A DNA stretch of 64,000 bases from Puffinus mauretanicus (lineage: Eukaryota; Chordata; Aves; Procellariiformes; Procellariidae), in contig JAJKFH010003762.1 in assembly GCA_023333565.1 (NCBI GenBank), positions 3,534,001-3,598,000 of the forward strand, in the 5' to 3' direction. The notes under the pieces are model-generated. The model was given only the letters and a program-made list of their open reading frames with translations. It did not search any database and was not told the origin of the DNA. Both the position numbers and the translations under genes were made by a program. Below, piece after piece: positions 58,293 to 64,000 of this stretch. Position 1 is the first letter of the stretch, and the number at the start of each line of letters is the position of its first letter.

Positions 58293-59716
58293 TTTATTTA
58301 ATTTCTTCACTCAAACTGAATTTTCTCATTCCAAATCTTTACTGAAAGAGATAGTAGTTAAATGCTTAGAAAAAACAGGAACTGCTCTAGTAGGCAGCTA
58401 GAGAAATATAAGTATCAATACAGATGTGGAATGTAAATTTCAACTCATATAGGTCACAACATACATAGAAGATTTTTATGCAATACAGACTTACAAAACA
58501 ATAACAGTTCTTTTCACAAATATTTTCACAGAGTTCTGCACAGCAATCTTGTAGAAAAGTAGATTTATGCAACACCAAAATAACTTATTGTTCCTTAGTA
58601 TAAATTATTTTTCATTTCCTAAAAGAAAGAGATAACTTAATACGATTGGGCAGGATCTGACTGGATTTGGTGATAGCAAAACATAAAAGATATTGTTGCT
58701 ATACGCAGAAAAGGAACATGGCATGTGCTACAGTATTGCAGGGGCTAGTTCTGCAGAAAAAAAGAGTCGCCTGCAAGTCTAGTGCTTCTGCTGCCGTATA
58801 GAGGCTGTGCGCCAGCAAACACCTGCCTTTTTAGTGCTTTCACAGTCAACCAGCAGAAGTGTGCTTTGGTACTTGCACCTATTAAAAAAATACCTGCCCG
58901 TGTGGGTTTCTAATTTGAGTTTAAAGTCTTCAAAATAGCCTTCTGATTTTGAGGAACAATCCACATTTTGGTGTGCTTTGAAGGAGATGCCAGGTAGAAA
59001 CTAGAAGGATTCACACTTCTTGTAACACAAACTCCATTCCCGATTTCTCTCTCTTAACTGCACAAAACATACAACTAAAAAAGAACTAATTGTCTAGGCC
59101 TAGAAACATGCTTGAATAATAACATTGATGGAAACGATTTGCAAAGTTTAAAATTACATTAACCATAATTTAAATATTACTGTTGATTCCCAGAAACTTC
59201 AGTGCTGATGTAGTACAATCATTTGGAAAAGTACAAGACAAAGAGTGGTACAGATAGCACAAATTAAAATTCCCCAAACATCGTAATTCCTTTCCATTAT
59301 GTTAAAATCATATATTCCTCAAGGTTATAGATAAAGCTTCAGAAGGAAAATCCATTACTTCATAATATAGCTAGAATGTGAGTTTTAACCATTTTTACTT
59401 TAGGTTTCTTTTACATACAGGGATCAAAATAGACTTCTCATTATGACTAAAAATATAGATTTTTAACTACAGAACCCAGCAGCCATTTTTCTGCTTTTTT
59501 GCCCTTCCCCCAAAAAAGTCAAGCAAGGTCTACAAAAATAGCAATTAACTTTAAAAAATAGGTTGCTTCTTCCAGCAAATTTAAGTTACATTCAGATGTA
59601 ATATAGCTATTTATAAGGAACAATGTTGTGGCAAGACACCAAGGGAGGCGTGCTGTGTTCAGTTTCCTTCTGACAACAGCTGCCCACATCAGTGCGAATC
59701 TTCGTCTCTGTGAAGA
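58293..59716 (-). other. LRBA: LRBA 3' UTR, candidate poly(A) signal at its end
   Basis: Below the LRBA stop codon the first canonical minus-strand AATAAA is at 58298-58293, overlapped by an ATTAAA (58302-58297) in an AT-rich stretch. This would give a 3' UTR of about 1.4 kb. I see no other canonical signal between this and the stop. The UTR itself has no recognisable repeat. Confidence 0.4.
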
Positions 59717-59807
59717 TCAGTATCTGGTTTGATACTCATGGTGCCAACGATTGAAATCATTGTAGAAAACCACTATGCTCCCAGATGCCATGCCAGTCAT
59801 TATACAC
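59717..59807 (-). CDS. LRBA: LRBA terminal coding exon
   Basis: 91 nt on the minus strand after TTTCCTTAG. It completes an Arg codon and reads [20 protein letters not shown] then WHHEYQTRY and TGA (59719-59717). TGMASGSIV and FNRWH are hallmarks of the LRBA C-terminus, the last WD40 blade. Confidence 0.95.
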
Positions 59808-62270
59808 CTAAGGAAAGCACAAGACCATATTCGTCAGTGAACCATCTCACGTTCAGGTATATGTCAACACACCGAAGAGTTACGTCAATATAGGCACGAG
59901 AACCCGAGGCAACGACCAACTTCCACGGAAGACAGCTGGAGCTGGAAGTGCTCCACATATCAGAAGAGTCAGGCTTTAGGGGCTCCCATCAATCCCAGCA
60001 AGCTGGATTTGAATAAAACTGCCATCTGCACCAGCTCCAACAGATTTATGGATCACAAAACATACACAACACCATGCAACAGTTTGTATGGGCGGCCTGA
60101 AGCTACAATTGAGAGTTAGACAACAGAATTGTTTACCAGCATCACTGTCCTGCAAGGCCACTTCGGATTTCCTGGGATTATTTCTTGGCTTGCTTGGTTG
60201 GTTTTTGTGGGGGTATTGGAATGGGATGAAGCCCTGGTGAAGCAGCAAAGTGAAGGAAGGCTAGGAGAAGTGTTCAGTTCAGTTTCGCCTCCCCCATTTA
60301 AGCACATGATCTACATGAAGGAATGGGATGTGGGCACAGGACTTCAGCTGGAAACGTTAGTGTTTGGGTTTGAAAGCTATCTGAAGGCTTTGATTGTTTT
60401 GGAAGTTCCTGAAAGCAATCATCGTGCTTCCCCACTGAGGCACTCTTTCTTTCTAAATTCCTTACCCTTGGACTGACTAGTAGAGATCATTGAGATCTGT
60501 TTGAAAAGCCATGACCCTGACACAGCGCACAATTACAAGAGTTTCTATATTGTCTTGTCTACTGTCTCATATTAAAGCTTTACGAAAATCAAAAGTATGA
60601 AGACATATAAAATTCTGGCATTTTAGGAAAAAAGCCTCAGAATTAAAAAAAATATTCAGAGTAAAAAGCTGTAATTTTTCCTTCAAAACAAAGACTAAAT
60701 ATGAGATCATCAAAACATTGCACTTTGATAGTATCACACTATTTCATTCCAAAAGCACCATTTTGATTGGTTTTGTATTAGGTTAAAACGTCTTTTTACA
60801 CACTGTCACTCAAACACATACATTCATGCATACCAAATCGTCATTACCTGTAATTACTGAATAATTACTCAGTAAAATACTCTGAGTAAATCTCCTCTGA
60901 GTTTCTGCGCTTCAAACCCAAAGTGAATAGGTTCCTAACTTAAGCACATGGATAAATTTATAGATGTCCATATTAAATTTCAGTTTATTGACATGCGAAG
61001 ATTATGTTGACATGCCATTAATTACAGTTTAAAGATTCTCTAAATGCAAAATTTTATACATTTCAGAGGTCTAAAATTCAACAGCTGTAACTCCAGCTTT
61101 TGAAATATTTTTAACAGCGGGGGCTTTCTAATGGAAAACTGCTTCTTCCAAAATGCCTATAATCTCTAATTATGCTTAATGAGTAGAAGTTGAATGTTTG
61201 CTTGAAGTCCACAGATTTTGCTGGCTCGGATTTTTTTAAGTTCGTTTTATGTAAGTTTTAGAGATGTAGTCCAGGTAAAAATGTTAAAACATTCAGTATG
61301 GACTTCAGTAAGTGGAAGGTTGAGAGTCTCAGCAATATGCTTTACTGCACAATGTAGACACTCCTAAGAGATTTAGAAGCCAAATCTGCTTCAAAAGTAC
61401 ACAGGAACTCCACTAAGCAAATACACCAAAGCAAACAAAATTCTAGTCCGCAAGCTAAAAGTGTACAAATGAAATTATAAACATCCATCTTATAAACAAA
61501 CAATACTTTTGTGATAAAAACACAGAAGGACTTTTAAGTACAGCTGCATTGCAAAATGTAATTTAAAAATGCAGTAAAAATATTAACTGATTGCCTTCAG
61601 GAGAAGGAATCTTCAAGGAGGGTCATGCTTTATGTGGATAAAATAACTTTTCTAGAAATGAAAATTAATATTCTCTTTAGCAAAATATGGATGTGTGGAG
61701 GGCATCTTATTGTGCAACGATTCTAACTGTTCTATTTTTAACATAAAGGTCTGGAATTAGGAATGTGATTTGTGTTGTAAGTGAAAGAAGAAACATAAAA
61801 AGCACATATGTAACCTTCCACCTCCATGTGACCCACACTGTACATTGGCAAAGGATAATAACTCAACCTATCTTGAAGGTCTGCAAAGTACGATTTCTTG
61901 AATCGCTCTTCATTCCCCCAAGAGCTGAAATCCTGAAAAAAGTTATCTGCCCTAAATATGACATGTTAGAAAGAAACTTATGCAAGCACAGAATTCTCAA
62001 TATAATCATCAGAATCTGTGATCCACACAAAATCAAAATCAGAAGAAACACAAAAATACAATTTAATTGTAAGTATATATTCGCTGAAATTCTTGTGAAG
62101 ACCAGACTTTGCTCTAACCTTTGGTCATACGACAGGGCCATGGATCGGATTCCAGCATCACACCCTGGGTAAGCAAAAAGCTGCTTGAGGTCCCACATCT
62201 GCCACACCATGACAACTCCATTGTCTCCTCCTGTAAGCAGATACTGTCCGTCTCGACTCAGTTGAATTGC
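59717..62270 (-). CDS. LRBA: LRBA, last two coding exons (C-terminal WD40 repeats)
   Basis: Gene-level entry for the end of LRBA (lipopolysaccharide-responsive, beige-like anchor), a very large BEACH-WD40 protein of endosomal and vesicle membranes that controls receptor recycling (for example CTLA4). Coding segments are 62270-62119 and 59807-59717 on the minus strand. Together they encode the last 80 residues, the final WD40 units, ending [14 protein letters not shown], which matches the mammalian C-terminus. The rest lies beyond 64000. It is convergent with DCLK2, as in mammals; the stop codons are 8.5 kb apart. Confidence 0.95.
59808..62118 (-). other. LRBA: LRBA last intron
   Basis: 2.3 kb, donor AAAG/GTTAGA, acceptor TTTCCTTAG. 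AT-rich unique sequence. A + strand frame at 60129-60476 (115 codons) and one at 61765-62172 lack similarity and codon support and are treated as chance. Confidence 0.85.
62119..62270 (-). CDS. LRBA: LRBA penultimate coding exon (WD40)
   Basis: 152 nt, phase 0 in and phase 2 out. It reads [40 protein letters not shown] and [10 protein letters not shown] plus a split Arg. [19 protein letters not shown] is a classical WD40 strand pattern (GxD...W). Acceptor CCCCCTTAG and donor GTTAGA; the donor is slightly off consensus. Confidence 0.96.
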
Positions 62271-63224
62271 CTAAGGGGGAATCACATGGGTATTTGTCAG
62301 ATAAATATGTATTGCTCTTATTCCCTCTCTTTTCCTTTCATAAAAAGTTTCATATTGACAGCTGAATGTCTAGGGAGACTTGATATTAATACAAGCTTTC
62401 GGGAAGCAACATTATTGTTATGTTATTCTACCCAGCAATAGAATTAATGTTATTATGCACAAGTATCTAATACATTAGATGTCACTAGTTCGGTTTTACT
62501 TCACCTGTGATTTATTCCATATTCCAAAGATCTAATATGAGGTCAGCTAAAGAAATTTACTCTTCTAATTAGCTAGATTTACAAGATCCAGCAGCACTGG
62601 CATTAAAATATAGAACCTGACATTCCCCCAAGGGTCTTTAATACTAGCCTAGAAGAAGTTACTCTCCTTTTCTCTCTGGCAAAGGGCTGAATGATGGAGG
62701 GAACTGAAATGTTATACAAATTACTAGAATTAATTTAGACCGGTGTTTTTGGATTCCTGCTCTGGATTAATACGATAATGATCCACCTCTCTTAATAGAG
62801 GCTGTGCTTCCTTTCATCATCTATCCTGAAACTGCCTGTGACAAATTCAATGGTTTATACCCTGATTTTGCATGGATCATAGGGAATGATGGCAAATCAT
62901 TTGAAATCTGTATTTGGGATCCAGATCATGGAGAAAGATCGGATATCATTGGTTTTCACAGTGATGACTTATTGAAACAGGAGTCTTCAATCTATTTCAA
63001 TGTTTCTTGTGTGCTGTTGGAAAAATCATGATACATACTGAGTACCTGGAAGAACAGCAACTTTCCTCAGTTACCTGATGACTATACCAGATGATACTAT
63101 CAGATATTAAGATGACTGGAAGCATGGGAAATATTTCTTAAAGAGAGATTTTGACAGTTTAAATAAGCCAAAATATGGTTTAAGAGAACTGAAATGGAAA
63201 TTTTATTAAAACAAGTGATACCCT

Positions 63225-63660
63225 ATGGGGTCAGACAGACCATGATCCATCTAGCCCAGTGTTGTATCACCAACAGTGGCAGCAGGAGATGCTGTGAGAC
63301 CGGCCACTCTACAGTCCCTTCCCCTCTGCTCCCCAGCACCCACAATCACTGGATCAGGAATATCAGAAAGTAAATCTCTGTCCATTCCCTTTAGTATCTA
63401 TTTATGGATGTGCCGCCCATGAATTTCCTTAATCTCTTTTTGAGTCTGATGATGCCTTCTGCGGGGGGGGAGGGGGAGGGAATTGGCAGAGGTTTATTAC
63501 AGTGCAAAATAGTTTTATCTGTTTTGAAGTGATCCTACTAGTTCCAACGAGTACCCCATAGGTCTCATATTGCAGGGTTTCCTGAGTAACAGTTCTGCAT
63601 TCACCTCATGCATTGCTTTCATCACTCTGTAGACCTTCAGCATTCCCCACCTCAGAAAAT
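63225..63660 (-). mobile_element. ancient CR1/L3-like LINE 3' region (antisense)
   Basis: GTGATACCCTATGGGGTCAG, ACCATGATCCATCTAGCCCA and GTTGTATCACCAACAGTGGC match a CR1-type 3' end common in turtles (ggggtcagaccatggtccatctagcccagt ... gacagtggc). Later parts (CCATGAATTTCCTTAATCTC; CTTTCATCACTCTGTAGACC) keep the same order. Much older than the other CR1 copies here. Confidence 0.65.
63463..63480 (+). other. G-quadruplex-prone tract (G8-A-G5-A-G3)
   Basis: Three G runs, the first long enough to supply two G-triplets, with single-base loops. It lies within the old LINE fossil on the LRBA template strand. Confidence 0.6.
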
Positions 63661-64000
63661 GTTGAATAAAACTAGTTCCCAACACCAACCTCTGGAAGAC
63701 CCCATTACTGACTCTTCTCACAGCAATACCAAGATCTTACACACCTTTTCAATACGGGTCTTAGCAATTACTACTACAGTAACCCTGAAGAGTACAAAAC
63801 TCCTTCTGAAAGGAAGACCCTGTCCTGCTGCTATGCAGGACTTAAGCAGTAGACAATACCAGGCCCTGATTTTATAGCCTCATCCTCCAACTATCTGGGA
63901 AAACTGAAGGGTGTGTATGGTTTTCTAAAAAAAAGAACAAAACTGAAAAGTTGAATTAATTCTGTCATGTGGAATGACATCAGCACAAGCTGCCAACGAG

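Larger units (their letters stand above)
62271..64000 (-). other. LRBA: LRBA intron (partial)
   Basis: No further LRBA exon was recognised up to the window edge. It contains an unexplained + strand frame (62804-63031), an old CR1/L3-like tail (63225-63660) and a G-rich tract (63463-63480). Confidence 0.75.

Noticed and set aside
60129..60476. 115-codon + strand frame in the last LRBA intron
   Set aside because: No splice sites, no recognised domain, and an antisense open frame of similar quality; likely chance.
61765..62172. 135-codon + strand frame
   Set aside because: It overlaps the LRBA exon in antisense, is Lys/Ile/Asn-rich from AT bias, and has no recognised similarity.

Overview
The window is vertebrate nuclear DNA, almost certainly from a bird. 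It is AT-rich and intron-dominated, with GT-AG introns. Its interspersed repeats are mainly 5'-truncated CR1 LINEs carrying the avian CR1 3' tail (repeated 'aatcatag' on the strand antisense to the element), plus a few very old SINE-like fossils. No Alu, L1 or other mammalian repeats were seen. The two near-identical CR1 copies look like a young subfamily I associate with Neoaves, but species cannot be read from the sequence.

Two genes face each other tail to tail. On the + strand, positions 1 to about 52,000 hold the 3' two thirds of DCLK2 (doublecortin-like kinase 2). Sixteen coding segments lie between 6394 and 51222. They encode the end of the second doublecortin (microtubule-binding) domain, a Ser/Pro-rich linker with a 51-nt cassette exon, a complete CaMK-type Ser/Thr kinase domain, and a variable C-terminal tail. 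Exon phases all agree and the coding total is 1611 nt (536 residues plus stop with the cassette, 519 without). The first exons lie upstream of the window. On the - strand, 62270 down to 59717 holds the last two coding exons of LRBA (BEACH/WD40 vesicle-traffic protein), encoding its final 80 residues; the rest lies beyond 64000. The same convergent order is, to my knowledge, found in mammals.

Regions: 1-6393, DCLK2 intron; 6394-9026, end of DCX2 and start of linker; 9027-22816, long linker introns with short alternative exons; 22817-42719, kinase exons; 43900-51222, C-terminal tail with two possible ends; about 52-59.7 kb, intergenic or 3'-UTR DNA with one CR1 and a possible unannotated minus-strand transcript; 59.7-64 kb, LRBA.

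No exotic new system is evident. The observations most worth checking are: a 75-bp near-perfect duplication placed just upstream of a linker exon; a composite alternative 3' end of DCLK2 with AATAAA and an A16 tract; a pair of inverted, near-identical CR1 copies 14 kb apart; a terminal-inverted-repeat fossil; and splice-bounded minus-strand candidate exons between the two genes.
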